64,000 nt of DNA from Mangifera indica (Eukaryota; Streptophyta; Magnoliopsida; Sapindales; Anacardiaceae), in the NCBI RefSeq assembly GCF_011075055.1, contig NC_058151.1, forward strand, positions 5,536,251 through 5,600,250, in the 5' to 3' direction. The translations under genes and the position numbers were made by a program. The notes beneath the pieces were generated by a model. That model was not told the origin of the DNA and did not search any database. It worked only from the letters and a program-made list of their open reading frames with translations. Numbering within the stretch: the stretch's first letter is position 1; each line of letters opens with the position of its first letter. Below, piece by piece: positions 22,000-34,878 of the stretch.

Positions 22000-23112
22000 A
22001 CACTTTTAAAGAAAAAGGAAACATTTTAGTCACCTTTCTTAAGTCAATAGACCTTGGATATTTGTTTGGCAGAGGATTCCTTAGCTTTGCTAAGAGTGAA
22101 GAGTTTATTAATCTTCTCTCTTTGCTCATTCTTAAGAGGAGGATCTATGGGGTTGGAATTGAGATTGCCTTGCATTTCATTAAGTTGTCTTCTAGCATCA
22201 TTGACCCTCTTGGAAATGTTCCAAAAATCTTGCTTGTTAAGGTCTTTCAAAGGCTTCTTAAGCATTTTGAGTTTAGTAACAAGCTAAAACATTGGACTAC
22301 TAGAAATATCAACCTTCCAAACTTAATTTACAATAAGGAGGAACCTTTCATGGGAAGCCCACATGTTGAAGAACTTGAAAGGAGTCATTCTCCTGACATC
22401 ACAATTATCAATATGAATTAAGCAAAGAGAGTGGTTCGAGAGCCCTTGATTGAGAAATGTTATAGCCAAGCAAAGATAATCCTCTTTCCACTTGTCATTA
22501 ACTAACGTCCTATCAAGCTTACAAGCTATAAGGTTATCTCCTTCATTACGATTATTCTAGGTTAAGAAATTCCTCATACATCTTAAGTCTTCAAGGTTTG
22601 CCTTCTTACAACAATCATTGAAGTCTTCACTATAAAAGTCTCATCTTATATTGCCCTCAAGCTTCTCATTTAAATTTTTGATAGCATTAAAATCTCCATA
22701 ACTATCCGAGGGTTGTCTTTAGTTGAGACAGCAAAATATACCAAGCTTCTCTAAAGATTTTTTCTCTTTATACGACTATTGAAACCATAAACAATAGACA
22801 GAAAGAAACCACCCTTACCATTCTTTGGCAAGATGTCACAATGCATGCTTTGAGAATTTTTCTGTATAACTCTAATATTAACCAGGTTACTATCCCACTT
22901 AAGTACTATTCTCCCTTTCAGGTTATATTTATAATTATAGCCCCAATCCCGATTATTATAAAGATTCCTCCTAATTATCTCAACTTTATTCTTAATTTTT
23001 TGTTTCTAAGATACTTATAATGAGAATTTTATTCACTCTAATTAGGTGTTTAACGTTTTTTTTGCTTTATAGGGGAATTTAGACCTTTAATATTCCAAGT
23101 TGCTAGTAACAT
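22000..23112 (-). pseudogene. LINE ORF2 endonuclease domain
   Basis: The ATG at 23112 starts MLLATWNIKGLNSPIKQKK, the conserved opening of the EEP endonuclease that nicks target DNA. Further traces are GRIVLKWDSNLVN, SQSMHCDILPKNGKGG and FFLSIVYGFNSRIKR, then the linker SKRVNDARRQLNEMQGNLN (22044-22265). Stops and frameshifts interrupt it. Confidence 0.82.
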
Positions 23113-23559
23113 GAGAAATTAGTAAGATGTGAAGGAAGGAATCTCACCTCTAGACTTTTTCTTCCCTTTCTTCTTCATATTGGTCCCTACTTCTTTCAAC
23201 TTTAGATCCTTTTTGCCTACCCTTAAGTTTATTCCAAATAAAGTAACACGGGGGGAGGATCTTACATCTAAATTTGATTCCTTCTTATCCTCAACTTCTC
23301 CATTTAGGTTATCTTTATTAAAGATAATCTTAGTAGAGGGAATGAGTGGAAAGAGTAGAGAATTTGATAAAAAAGCCTTCTTCTAGAAGTTATCTCCATT
23401 CAAGGACAATATGGAAGGCTTAGTATTTATTTCCTTAATTTTCCTTTCCTTCACCAAGCCTAGAAGTTTTCTTAATGGATTATCATTAGTATGACCAATA
23501 TCACTTCTTTTGCATCAAGTAACACTAAGAAATGGTTTTCTTCCTTTTCACCTTTTCTT

Positions 23560-24441
23560 TGTCATTTCTAATTATTACCTTTTTTGTCACTGTAATAGTG
23601 TTAAGAAATTCCATAGTTCAGATTAAGTTCTAGCTCTTGTTGGATGAACCATGGAGTTGGTTTTATCTTTTCCATAATTCAGCTTTGGTTCCTCGCTTAC
23701 TATTTGGCAATCATGTGTTAAATGACTAAAACAGTTGCACTTGTTGTATTTTAAAAGTTTCAAACTAGATTCCATTTTTACAAATATTTTTTCTCCATTT
23801 GGAAGACAAAGATCAATAGATTTCATGCAGCTAGAGTCCATAACAATATTAACATAGATTCATGCATAATCAACTCGAATTCTTTCTTTCGTGATTAAAT
23901 TAGTGTAAAAGGGTGTTACCACATTAGTTGCTACTTTACTTAGCCTTTTAAAGGTCTAAAATTCAAGAGGAATGCTGAAGAATTTAATGCAAATAGTAAC
24001 AACCTTGACATCATTAACCATTATAGGTAAATTAGTTGTCCATCTCTAGACTAAGAGAGGCATACCACCTACCATCCAATTACGTTCTTCCACTACCTTG
24101 CTAACCTCATTTCCATCCTTGAATTTAGTAAGAAACATTCCATTTCCTAATAACATGACAAAAGAGAACTCGAAACTAGCCCATTATCTCTCCATGTATT
24201 TTTTCATATGCATGAAAGAAGGCCCATTGCCAAGAAAAAAGGTTTTTAAAGTAATACCTACCAATTTAGGTGAGAAAAGTCAACTCCAAGAGCTAAAAGA
24301 AGAAGCATTTCTAGATAGAAGAGTTGAGGCAGAGTCACTTAAGGCATTATAAAGAGAAACACTCATATTAACGTTGGACAAATTAGGAACAATTTCAATA
24401 GTAGAGGTTATCTTGCAAACAATAAAGCAAAAGAAAATCAT
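23560..24441 (-). pseudogene. LINE ORF1 with DUF4283 and zinc-knuckle traces
   Basis: A possible start is ATG at 24441. The DUF4283 block can be followed: LVGITLKTFFLGNGPSF, MHMKKYMER, MFLTKFKDGNEVSKVVEERN, VVTICIKFFSIPLEF and LITKERIRVDYAWIYVNI. The zinc-knuckle region in 23623-23841 reads YNKCNCFSHLTHDC, a CCHC with one residue missing between the first two Cys. ORF1 products bind the element RNA. Two or three stops break it. Confidence 0.78.
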
Positions 24442-25177
24442 TGACTAGGCAAACCATTAGTTTTACTAAGATGAAAAAGACATGCATATACAACCCATGC
24501 AAAGGCAAGAGATGGAATTAAGGCATACTACTAGAATAGAAAGGCCAAAACAAAGGAAGATAATATAAAAAAAAAAGATACAAAAAAGTATACTACAGGA
24601 ATGATGCCACAAACCCAAACTGTCTAAATAGGAAACCTCAGCAAGTTAACCAAGAGAGAGGTTAAGTACCTAAAAGTAAGACAAATTTGAATTTGAAAGC
24701 TTATTAGAGCAAAAGAAGCACCAAGAATAAGCTAGAGCAAGACAAGAAGATTCAGTTTAATGAAGCTTACCAAGAATACCAAAAACAGATGGGAAGTAAA
24801 ACCACCTTGCCATTAGAGTCTAAATCGAAGAGAAGAGACCAAAAGTGAAAAAAAAAAAAAAGAACAAGGAGAGCTTAGGCAAACCCTTGCTAAAGAGGGC
24901 AAACCCATGAAGATGGAAAATACCAAAAAAAAGAAGAAAAAACACCCCAACTCAATCAGAACCATAGAAACACAAGCCTACATAAAGCACAAAACCTACG
25001 AAGACAATAAGCATTTACACAAAAAAAGAAAAAAAGAGGTGGTGTTTTACTAGAGACTAATGGCGTCACTAGAAGTGATGGCCAACACCAAAAAGGGTCA
25101 TTGATAAGGATAAATAAGGGGATTGGATGGTTGAACAAAGGTGAAGAAATGAGATGTGCCATTTTAACTTCGAAAAA
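24442..25177 (-). other. Putative LINE 5' UTR
   Basis: About 735 bp separate the ORF1 start from the resumption of copia copy A. They hold A-rich tracts and no other coding trace. It could also include unrelated DNA; no promoter motif was recognised. Confidence 0.4.
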
Positions 25178-25458
25178 TCTTTTATTAAGAAATTTGCCAC
25201 CTATTAGCATATTCTTTCAATGCCACTTTTCTTAAGAATAATGTCTCATCTTTGCTCACTCTCATAGCGTCAAAGATGATTGCTCGTATGAGTAAACCAA
25301 TCTTTAACTTGTGTGATATTATAATCTTGTTAAGCTAAAAATGATATGTATTAAGTGAAAACCCAAGAATTTCAAGATACAAGTAACAAAATGAACTTGA
25401 ATTCATGGTTTTCGATGTTATGTCTCCAGTATAATATATAAACTCAACAACTTATCAA

Positions 25459-27550
25459 TCATAGTCTATGCAATCCAAGAGATTTAACATGCATAAGATA
25501 TACATTTTTTGGAACAAGTATGGTTAAAGGATTAGTAACCATTTGATAAATAGAATTATATTGCATGCTCATTTTCCTTTTGAAAATGATGCCTCTTAAA
25601 ATATTATATCTGGTACTGATACATTTGGTTATTCTATAAAACTTGGAATCTTTTATGAAAATTATCACATCTTGATTATGTCAATGGTTAACTATTGCTT
25701 TAAAAATATTGTCTTATTTATCCAAATTCATGAAAAATCTTCTTAGTCAAACAGTTTCTTACATAATCACTAAATAGACTATATACTCGAATTCCATTAT
25801 GATAAGGCTACGTATTTTTATTTCTTATCACTCTAAGATATAGGCCCTTTTGAAGTAAGAAAACATAGTTAGAAATTGATTTGTATTAGTCTAAATTACC
25901 TCCCAACTAGCATCTAGAAAGTCAATGAAAAACAAATTTAACCCTTAATCACATAAATAATAATCCAGAAAGCTTTTTAGATATATCAATATCCTTTTGA
26001 CAGACTTTCAATGCTCTTTTGTAAGATTTTACCAATATCAACTAACCAGCCTGACAATAAAAAACAAATATCTGGGCATCTATACACCATAGCATCTGTA
26101 ATATATCCAATGGTAATTGAATATGTAACTATTGACAATCTGAGCTTTAATCTTGAGTTTTATGACATGTCTCTTGGCTCAACAATTCATCATTTAACAC
26201 AAAAGTATCAATGGGTTTGCAGTTTACCATATTAAATTGTTTTAGAATCTTTTGACTATTGTGATCTTGTGACAAAGTCAAAAGTTTCCTTGAATAATCT
26301 CTTTAGATTATAATTCCTAATATGTAATTTGCTTACCCATATCTATCAGTTCAAAAGCATAGACAACTATCCTTTGATGATTATCACTTACTTCAAATTA
26401 TTTCCTACTATTAACACATCATCATATGTAGAGATAGAATTACAAATTTTTCATCAGACTTTATCACATAGACATAGTGGTCATGGTTAATCATCTTAAA
26501 GTTATAAGGTATTATAGTCTTATAAAATTTCAAGTACTATTGTCTAGATGACAATTTTCAGTTTACGCTTTTGACATATAACAAAAAGATCTATACATTA
26601 TTTCATATAGAATTCTTTGCCAAGTTCTCCACTTAGGAAAATTGCCTTGACATTCATCTCATGCAATTCTAAATCCAAATGTGTTACTGCAACTAGAATA
26701 AACCTGGTTGAAGTAAATCTTATGATCAGCGAGACTTTGTTTTTCACAATTATACCTTCTTATTGAGTATAGCTATTCATCGTAAGGCATAATTGTATTT
26801 TTTTATTGAGCCATCCGCCTTATGATTGATTCAAAGAACTTATTTGTTGCTAATAGGTTTTTGACCTAGCAGTGAGTCAATCAAACTTTAGACTTGGTTT
26901 GTTTCTATGTATTTCATCTTTTCTTCTAATGAATCTTTCCATTTTTCCTTATCAAGGGATGAGACAACTATTTTTATGATTTTAGGGTTTTCATCATCTT
27001 GGGGAATGGTTATTAAAACCTTGTTTTCAATCTCAAAATGTCACTAGGTACTTTTAAATGTCCACTCTTATGTAATTAAGGATCAACACTCTCATTATCT
27101 GAAATAGATTGAAGTTTTGATCTTAATGCTATTACTAGGTTGAGATAAATGGAACAAACAATTGAGAATCATTACTTTCATTATCTAAAATAAGTTAGAG
27201 TTGAATCGCAGTTGCTCTCATTATCTAGAACAAGTGTAGGTATTATTATCTCTTAAGATTCAACTAATGGTCATTGAGATGTACCAATCCTCATTCTTCT
27301 TTCATTTCATGTAGATGAAACTTTATCAATATTATCCTTATTAGGAAAAATATCCTCTATGAATGTAACATCTTTGGAGTGTTCAACATATCTTATAAAG
27401 ATACATTTTTATCATTTCGATCCTAGTTTTTCAAATTAATAGAAAAAGTCACGGATAAACACTACTAACCACTAAGTTCCATAACTCATAAGGAGTTTTT
27501 TTCGAACTCAGGTTTCTACTTTTACATAACTTATAGAGAGAGTTTGTAAA
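25459..27550 (-). pseudogene. Copia copy A: integrase end, RT and RNase H
   Basis: Near 27340-27420 the integrase end reads CIFIRYVEHSKDVTFIEDIF (several frames). The RT active-site strand near 26415-26440 reads ISTYDDVLIVGNN. The RNase H end is open at 25459-25668: KDSKFYRITKCISTRYNILRG and VYLMHVKSLGLHRL, then a stop. The order is right for copia. Many stops separate blocks. It is closely paralleled by copy B to the right. Confidence 0.78.
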
Positions 27551-28089
27551 TCAAAAACTGGAAAATTTAATATACTCAAATTCTAATTCCATTTGTTAGA
27601 TGATTCACATCAACATGAGGATTTGATATGAGTCATTTTCATGTCACTTGGCTCCATGTACTGCCATTTGATAGCATAACTTTGGGAAACATGGTTTCTG
27701 GGTATTTTTTGTTCTAATTCCTGAAGAGAGAAAAAATTATTTTGTAATATTGCATACTTCTATATTTGGGGAGGTAGTTTTGGACATATTTATAAGTGTC
27801 CAACTTTTAATCAACTACCCTTGGCAATTAATACATGCAACCAGGTTGAGTGGACCGAAACCGAATATCTTTCACTTATATATGATAGAAGACTCAAACT
27901 AAACACTTAGGCATAGAAATCCCATATGATAATACATTTTATACTTGAAAATATGTCGTATGACCTCATAAACAACCTACACTTGAGAGCTAATTACTAT
28001 GTATTCATTAGGAATACCATAGCTACTTCAACCAAAATAAAATATAATAAAGTGTTAGACTTGTTACACTTTATACTTACTCAATAACA
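27551..28089 (-). repeat. Middle LTR of copia compound
   Basis: It aligns with 34505-34878 over its first part (GATGATTCACATCAACATGAG, then TTATAAGTGTCCAAC) and with 19240-19496 over its second part. On the minus strand it begins TGTTATTGAG beside a purine-rich tract (28090-28113). It therefore serves as 3' LTR of copy B and, by position, as the 5' LTR of copy A. Confidence 0.78.
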
Positions 28090-28950
28090 CTAGCTCCCTT
28101 TAATCCCTCATTTATCATTATATTGTTTTCCTATATATCCATGATCAAGTCATTCTTTCTCACAAGCAACCAAATCGATCGGCCATCCAATGGACACCTA
28201 TAATATATATAAGTCTTTCTCTTTTGCTTGAAATTCTTAATTTAAATTTAGCTACTTTTCTAGTCATGTTCTATAGGCCAAATAGCGTGTTGTCATAGAT
28301 GTCAAGCTAAAATAACAACACTAAAAGTAAATATCAAACAATGGTAAAAAGTCTGAAGATACCAACATGAGATAAACCTCATAAAGTCTTACATAGTAAG
28401 ACAACATAGATTCGTCCTCTCACTACTTCAATTAGTCAACTTACTTATCCATAAATGGCATGAATCATGTGCTACAATGTGTATTCTCCATAAATGTTGT
28501 TGCATTAACATTGTACAGATCTTAGTTCAGTCACTATACCCAGTATCTAACTTGAGTTTTTAATCATTTTCATACTTATAGGTATTTATACTTGTTAAAA
28601 ACTCACATCTAACATTCACAGGTTAGTTAGACATAAGGTATCCAAATCGATCATTATTAAATATATCTATCTATGACCTTATCTTAATTGATCATCAAAA
28701 CGACATTTCAACCTTAGCAATTATTTTCTCGAGAAATTTGTCTCCCATTGGTGCCCCTTTTCAGTGTCACTTTTCTTAAGAATTATGTCTCACTTTTGTT
28801 CGCCTTTTTAAAACCAAAGGCGATTACTTGTGTAAATGAGTGAATCTCTAACTAGTGTGACATTGTAATATTGTTGAACTAAAAATAATGTGCATATGGT
28901 AAAAACCCAAGAATTTTGGGATGCATATTTAAAACAAAATGAACTTGAAT
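28090..28950 (-). other. Purine tract and 3' untranslated region of copia copy B
   Basis: The first bases, on the minus strand, are purine-rich (GGGATTAAAGGGAGCTAG next to the LTR). No coding trace is seen up to the RNase H end near 28960. The 28090-28717 portion has no counterpart in copy A. Confidence 0.6.
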
Positions 28951-30560
28951 TTATGATTTTTTATGTTATGTTATCAGTATAATATATAAGCTCAATAACT
29001 TATCAATCTTAGTTTACATAATTAAGAGATTTAACATGTGCAAGATATATATCTCTTAAAGCAAGTTTGGTCAAAGAACCAATGACTATACAATATGTAG
29101 AATTATATTATATTCTTATATATTGTGTCTAATGTCGATATGTTTGATTATACTATAAAATTTGGGATCTTTTGTAAAAGCTATCCAATCTTGATTATGT
29201 CAATGGATAACTACTGTTTTAACAATATTGTCCTATCTACGTAGATTCACAAAGAATCTTCTTAACCAAACAATTTCTTGCATAATCACTAAATAGGTTA
29301 TATACTCAATCTTCATTGTGGATACAACTATTTATGTCTATTTCTTATTGTTATAAGTTATGAAGACTTTTGGAGTAAGAAAACATAGCCAGATTTAATT
29401 TGAATTGGTCTAAATTAACTCCCCAACTAGTATCTCGATAGCTAGTTAAACACAAATTTGATCTTTAACAATATAAACAATAATCCATAGTGTCTTTTAA
29501 ATATATCAATATCCTTTTGATAGCCTTTCAATGCTCTTTGCTAGCTTATATAAGACATCCAATGGTATTTAAATAGGCAATTATTGATATTTCTCTACTT
29601 TCATCTTAGGTTTTGAGACATATCTCGACTCAATAATTCACCATTTGATACAAGAGTATCAATGGGCTTATAGTTTACTATATTGAATCGTTCTAGAATC
29701 TTTTGAATATAATACTTTTATGATAGAGTCAAAAGTTTCTTTAAACAATCCCTCTAGATTCAATTCCTAATATACAATCTGCTCGCATATCTTTTAGGTA
29801 AAAAAAATGTACAACCATCATTTAATGATCATTACTTACTCCAAATCATTTTTAGCTATAAACATATCATCACATAGAGATAGAATTTCAAATTTGTCAT
29901 CAAAATTTGTCACATAGACACAGTAGTCATGTTTGATCATTTTAAAGTCATAAGATATTATAGTCTTATGAAAATTCAAGTACCACTGAATGGATGATTG
30001 TTTTTAGTTATATGTCGTTTTGGAAGCTTGCACACTTTATGCTTCTGACCTTTAACATTCCGATCTATAAGTTGTTTCACGTAGATTTCTTTGTCAAGTT
30101 TTCAACTAAAGAAAATTATCTTGATATTTATTTAATGCAATTCTAAATCCAAATGTGTCACTGTAGCTAGAATTAAACATATTGAAGTGAAATTTTCAAT
30201 TGGCGAAAACATTTCTTTGTAACCTATACATTCTGGTTAAGTATAACTTTTCACCACAAGGTGAAATCATATTTATTTATTAAGCATTTGCCTTATGTTT
30301 TATATAAGGAATTCATTTGTTCCCAATGGATTTTTGATCCAGTGGTACGTGAACCAAACTTTAAACTTGGTTTGTTTCTATGTATTTCATCTTTTCTTCT
30401 AATGCATCTTGCTATTTTTTCTTATTTGAGAGATGAGAGGCTTCATTTATGCCTTAGGTTTTTCATCATCTTAGGAAGTGGTAATGAAACCTCATTTTCA
30501 ATTTCAAAAATGTCACTAGGGTACTTTTAAATGTCTACACCTACACAATTTAAGATCATC
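28951..30560 (-). pseudogene. Copia copy B: RT and RNase H
   Basis: RNase H traces near 29040-29280 read IVWLRRFF, FTKDPKFYSIIKHIDIRHNI and IYLAHVKSLNYV. The RT active-site strand near 29860-29885 reads SLCDDMFIAKND. Both align with copy A at 25480-25760 and 26410-26440. Stops occur every few tens of codons. Confidence 0.75.
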
Positions 30561-30859
30561 GCTCTTACTATCCAAAATAGATTAGAGCTTAATCTCACTA
30601 CTTCTATTAGGTTAAGATGGATGAGACAAAAAATTGATGATCATTGTTCCTACTATCTAAAATAGGTTGAAACTCATTCTCATCTACCCCAACTATTTCG
30701 AACAAGTATAAGTGTTATCTTTTAGGACTCAACTAATGGTTGTTGAGATGTACCTATCTTTATTTTTCTTCCATCTCATATAGATAAAACCTTTATCAAT
30801 ATCATCCTTATTAGAAAAAAAAATTTCTCTATAAATATAGTATCTCTTTATATAATTTT

Positions 30860-31700
30860 AGTTAATCTTCCAGTGGAATCATCTCTAATGAACACATATT
30901 GTTTGGAATGTTCAATGTATCTTATGAAGATATATTTCTTTCTTTTAGTCCTAATTTTTCAAACTCATAGGAAAGTCATAGATAAACACCACTAACCACT
31001 ATGGTCTCAATTAACTAACTCAGGTTTTCTATCGATTTAGAACTCATAGGGAATAGAAGTAACTGATTTAGTAGGCATAAATAAGTAACAGTTAATGTCA
31101 CATCACCACAAAGTGATATCGAAAATTTGTCTGCGCGATTATTAACCTAATCATGTTCAATAGAGTTTTATTTCTCTTCTCCACTATACTAATTTGTTGC
31201 AAAGTTCTTGGAATTATTAGTTGTCTTACTATTCCTTTTTCATTACATAGTTCCTTGAACCATTTAGACAAATACTCATGACTTTGGTTTGTTCTTAAAA
31301 CTTTTATCTATTTTGTCTTATTGATTCTTAATCTTATTTGTATATTATCTAAAGTATTCTATTGTTTTTAACTTGTGAGAGATCAAGTATACAAGACCAA
31401 ATCGAGTATAGTCTTCTATAAACGTAATGAAATATGAGACAACATATCTAACTTTACATTCATAGAAGCACGTATACCTTAGTATATAAATTGCAAAAGA
31501 AGTTAAACTCTTACAGCTTTGTCAAATGGTTTTATAATAGTTTTTTTAGTTAGGTAATACTCATATTTAGGCAATTCAAGTTATATGAAAGTTCTTAATA
31601 AACTTTCATAGGCCAATATATTAATTCTATCTTGGCCAAAGTGTCCTAATCTAGCATGTCATATATTTGCATTCACATCAATACTTTTAGAAGTAACAAA
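30860..31700 (-). pseudogene. Copia copy B: integrase
   Basis: The region lies between RT and the gag/protease part. Traces of the integrase end (YVLIRYIEHSKQYVFIRD-like text near 30870-30960) and core are spread over three frames with many stops. Assignment leans on position and on alignment with copy A near 27300-27480. Confidence 0.6.
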
Positions 31701-32961
31701 CAATGAAAAACTAGCATCATTATCATAAAGGATGACAAACACCAAATAAACATTCAACAACAAACCAAATTCATAAAAATCACTTTTATTATATTTTGAC
31801 AGAATACCAAGAGACATTAAAATTATATCCTATTTTAAGAAGAACATGTGTTACTACTAAGATTTTTCAAATATTTAGAACATATTACATATCATGTAGA
31901 TATAGGATCAGACCACCTTGCAAAATTAATTTGCATATGTATATCTCTTTTACTTCAACCTTTGTGTTATTACTTACATAAATCTAACTCATCTCTTTCA
32001 GAATTTAACAAAAAATCTACTAAAGCTTCTTTGTCAAGAGCTACTTGGTTAATGACTCCTAATTCCATAATTTGCATAGGATAAGACTCAATTAAAAGTA
32101 TAGTTTTGGAAATTAAAGTTTTGACACTTTATATAAAATGTAATAATAATATTATTTTCAGTTTTATGCATTCATGGGTGAAATAACCCCTATAACAATT
32201 GCAATGAATCACTTTGGTTTTGTCTCTTCTTCTAGTACATTTGCCAATCTTTTGTTTTAATTTCTTGTTCTTGTACTTTGAGCATTTTATGACCTTTTTC
32301 CCTTATTCAGACTTAAACCACTTACATTTGAAGGCATAAATAATTTTTGGAACTCAATTCTGTAACACATGCATAAGTACCTAGTCTAATTGTCTTAAGA
32401 GTGTTTGTCCTTTTGCTTAATGTGATGAGAATTATCAAAAAAAATCCTTATATTCTTATTATGGATCATATACACTTTCATATGCTCCCACTTTGGGGAA
32501 GAGATTGTTATACTGCATGAATCTGCTATTCATTTGTCAGGTTATGTCTAGTTGAATTTAATTCCATAATCATATTTGGCATGTACCTCAGATGCTATTT
32601 CATCGACTTGTTAAGGACCTTCTTATATGCGTCAAATATCACAGTCAACTGCCTTTATTTGGGCATTATAGTTTCTCCAAACGTTTCTATCAAAACCATA
32701 CTTATAGCATATATAGTTGAGCTCTACTAGTACTCGTATACTATGTTTTCATTCATGGAACTAGTCAAGATACCACATGAAATGAGTTTTCTTTCTTACA
32801 TACGTGATATTCATCCATTTCACATTTATGTAAGACACTATTCAAGTTTCTATCCCACAGTCAACTGTGACTCTATCATAATTTGATTTACGGCCTCCAA
32901 AGCCTATTGCTTATCTAGGATATAGTGCATTCAATTTCTCATTCTAATTCAAATTAGCCAT
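31701..32961 (-). pseudogene. Copia copy B: gag and protease
   Basis: The ATG at 32961 gives MANLN-NEKLNAL, a common copia gag opening. A zinc-knuckle remnant near 32160-32205 reads CNCYRGYFTHEC, which lacks one spacer residue and the His. No active protease motif was recognised. Heavily decayed. Confidence 0.6.
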
Positions 32962-34478
32962 AATACTTTAAGATGCCTTGGTTAATAAGATCATAGAGAC
33001 ATATCAGACATAACATTAACTAATACAATTAAATACATATCAATTGTTGTAATTGCACATTAAAATTTAAAATATCTCAAATAAGACATAGAGTTAAAAG
33101 TTCACCATGTTCCTAATCATCTTTCATGACTCAAATGTTTAACATTTTAAAATTTAATCAAATTGCACCAAATTTAATTCTGGATAAGAATTTTATTAAA
33201 TCCTATCAATTTCAAAATTTTCACATTTAACAAATAATATATGATATAACAAATGCATTATTTATTATGGCTAGGACTATTTTATCAACCTATATTATTT
33301 CTTAGAATAAAGTCTCCATGAAATTTGAATAGGCAAAATACCTCATATTTCGTTAATTTATGAATAAAAATAAAACGATGGATTTTTTTTTTTTTACATT
33401 CATTACTATTTGTTACTCTTTAGTAAGTTGTAATATATCCATATAATCCCAAAAGATTTTAAATTCTTTTTCTAAGCAAGATCATTTATTACGGGGGGCT
33501 AATAGTTAGATTATACATAATCTCTTTTCCAATTAAGAGAATACAACTTATCTTTAAGTCTAAATTTTTTATTGTATATATATAGTTTCAACATGCACCA
33601 TTAAATTATTAGATGGTCACATTATATACTATATGTGATGGTCTTTAGTTAACAAGCTTGCATAAATTAGAAACATTTATGTTTTGAAACACTAGTACGT
33701 GTATGCATGTTCTAGAATAAGGTATTACATGCCTTTACGTGTTGTAGGACTCATAGGATTTATTCCACACGATGATTTGAGCATTAAAAAGTTGTCACAC
33801 GCCATAGGGGAGCTTTCATGAATTGTAACACACTAGAAATAATGATCCACGTGTGTCACCATGCATCAGAAAATGTCTTTCACGAGCCTCCAAGCACCAA
33901 GATAACTATCATTGATTGAGCACAATTGATTATTTAACCATTGACCGTTCAATAGTAATCCAACCCAAATAGGTGTGGATCAGTTCAAGTCATCTTATTA
34001 ACTCATTAACTAATGAATTTAGGCAACTTATTAACCAAATAGGCTAGGCCATTGGGTTTTTCTAACCCGATTGCAACCTGAATTGGCTATAAAGAACCCT
34101 AATTTTTTCCCGTTCAATTCATCATTTTTTACCATTGATTAGTGATGAACTTTTGAAGCTCTCTCGTAGGCAGTCACACTTATAACAAATTCCAACACCA
34201 ACATTGTTAGAAACTAACAAAACAATAACATGAATGTCAAGGTTTTTTATGACTATTTTTAGTCAATTTTCATCGATTTTGATGTGATTTTTAGTCCAAA
34301 ATACGTAATAAGCATCAGGTAGTCACTTTAGCATGTTTCCAAGTTTCAATTACATGTAATTTGGCCAAATTTAATTCGTGCCCAAAAATTCGAATTTGAT
34401 AAATTTAGTAAAATTTCATACAAAATTTTCACATAATTCAAAAAATGAAATACAAAATCATAGGCATGCATCAACTTG
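32962..34478 (-). other. Leader (5' untranslated region) of copia copy B
   Basis: About 1.5 kb without coding trace lie between the primer site and the gag start. It contains an A/T homopolymer near 33385-33400 (plus-strand T run). Such long leaders occur in some copia lineages, but an unrelated insertion here cannot be excluded. Confidence 0.45.
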
Positions 34479-34480
34479 AT

Positions 34481-34492
34481 GCTCTAATACCA
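34481..34492 (-). other. Primer-binding site of copia copy B
   Basis: The minus strand reads TGGTATTAGAGC four bases from the LTR end, one mismatch from the initiator tRNA-Met complement. Confidence 0.8.
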
Positions 34493-34496
34493 ATAT

Positions 34497-34878
34497 TGGA
34501 AATTATTATGCCTAATTCTATAAATTGAAAACTAGAAAATTTGGCATACCTGGATTTTGATTCTATTTGTTGGATGATTCACATCAACATGAGGATTTGA
34601 CATGAGTCATTTCCATGATCTCATTTGCCTTCATGTATTGCAATTTGATAGCATAACCTTAGGAAACAGGGTTTCTATGTATTCTATTTATTCTATGTTT
34701 TGGTTCCTAAAGAGAGAACAAAATTCTATTGTAATATTACGTACTTCTACATTTAAGGATGTAGTTTTAGAAATATTTATAAGTGTCCAACTACCCTTCA
34801 ACTTCCAATAAATTACCTTTGGTAGTTAACGCAAGCAATCAAATTAGGTTGACTCATCATAAGTGGACCAAACCCAAT
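34497..34878 (-). repeat. 5' LTR of copia copy B, outer end missing
   Basis: It aligns with 27551 onward and 18888 onward, but stops at about 34878, where a plus-strand copia integrase begins. The outermost 150-200 bp present in the other LTRs are absent. Confidence 0.75.

Larger units (their letters stand above)
19497..25177 (-). mobile_element. LINE (L1-like non-LTR retrotransposon), 3'-truncated
   Basis: The minus strand carries an ORF1 with DUF4283 and zinc-knuckle traces, then an ORF2 with EEP endonuclease, RT and the C-terminal RVT zinc-binding region, the order of plant L1 elements. The 5' part is long and recognisable to about 24.4 kb, with some 700 bp of putative 5' UTR beyond. The 3' end lacks a poly(A) tail: ORF2 runs straight into the copia LTR at 19497. 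It sits exactly between LTR and internal DNA of copia copy A. Confidence 0.85.
18888..27550 (-). mobile_element. Copia compound, copy A (LTR plus truncated internal region, LINE inside)
   Basis: Copy A consists of an LTR (18888-19496), then a LINE (19497-25177), then RNase H, RT and the integrase end of a copia element (25178-27550). The internal part aligns with copy B at 28718-31080 over its whole length. Gag, protease, the integrase core, 5' UTR and primer site are missing, and copy A joins the middle LTR at 27551. It also lacks the roughly 630 bp that lie between LTR and RNase H end in copy B. Confidence 0.78.
27551..34878 (-). mobile_element. Copia compound, copy B (two LTRs and whole internal region)
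   Basis: Copy B has a middle LTR (27551-28089), a 3' untranslated part, RNase H, RT, integrase, protease and gag (about 28950-32961), a 1.5-kb 5' untranslated leader, a Met-type primer site (34481-34492) and the right LTR (34497-34878). Both LTRs are cut at opposite ends. Reading frames are heavily decayed. Shared LTR identity makes copies A and B one family. Confidence 0.8.
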
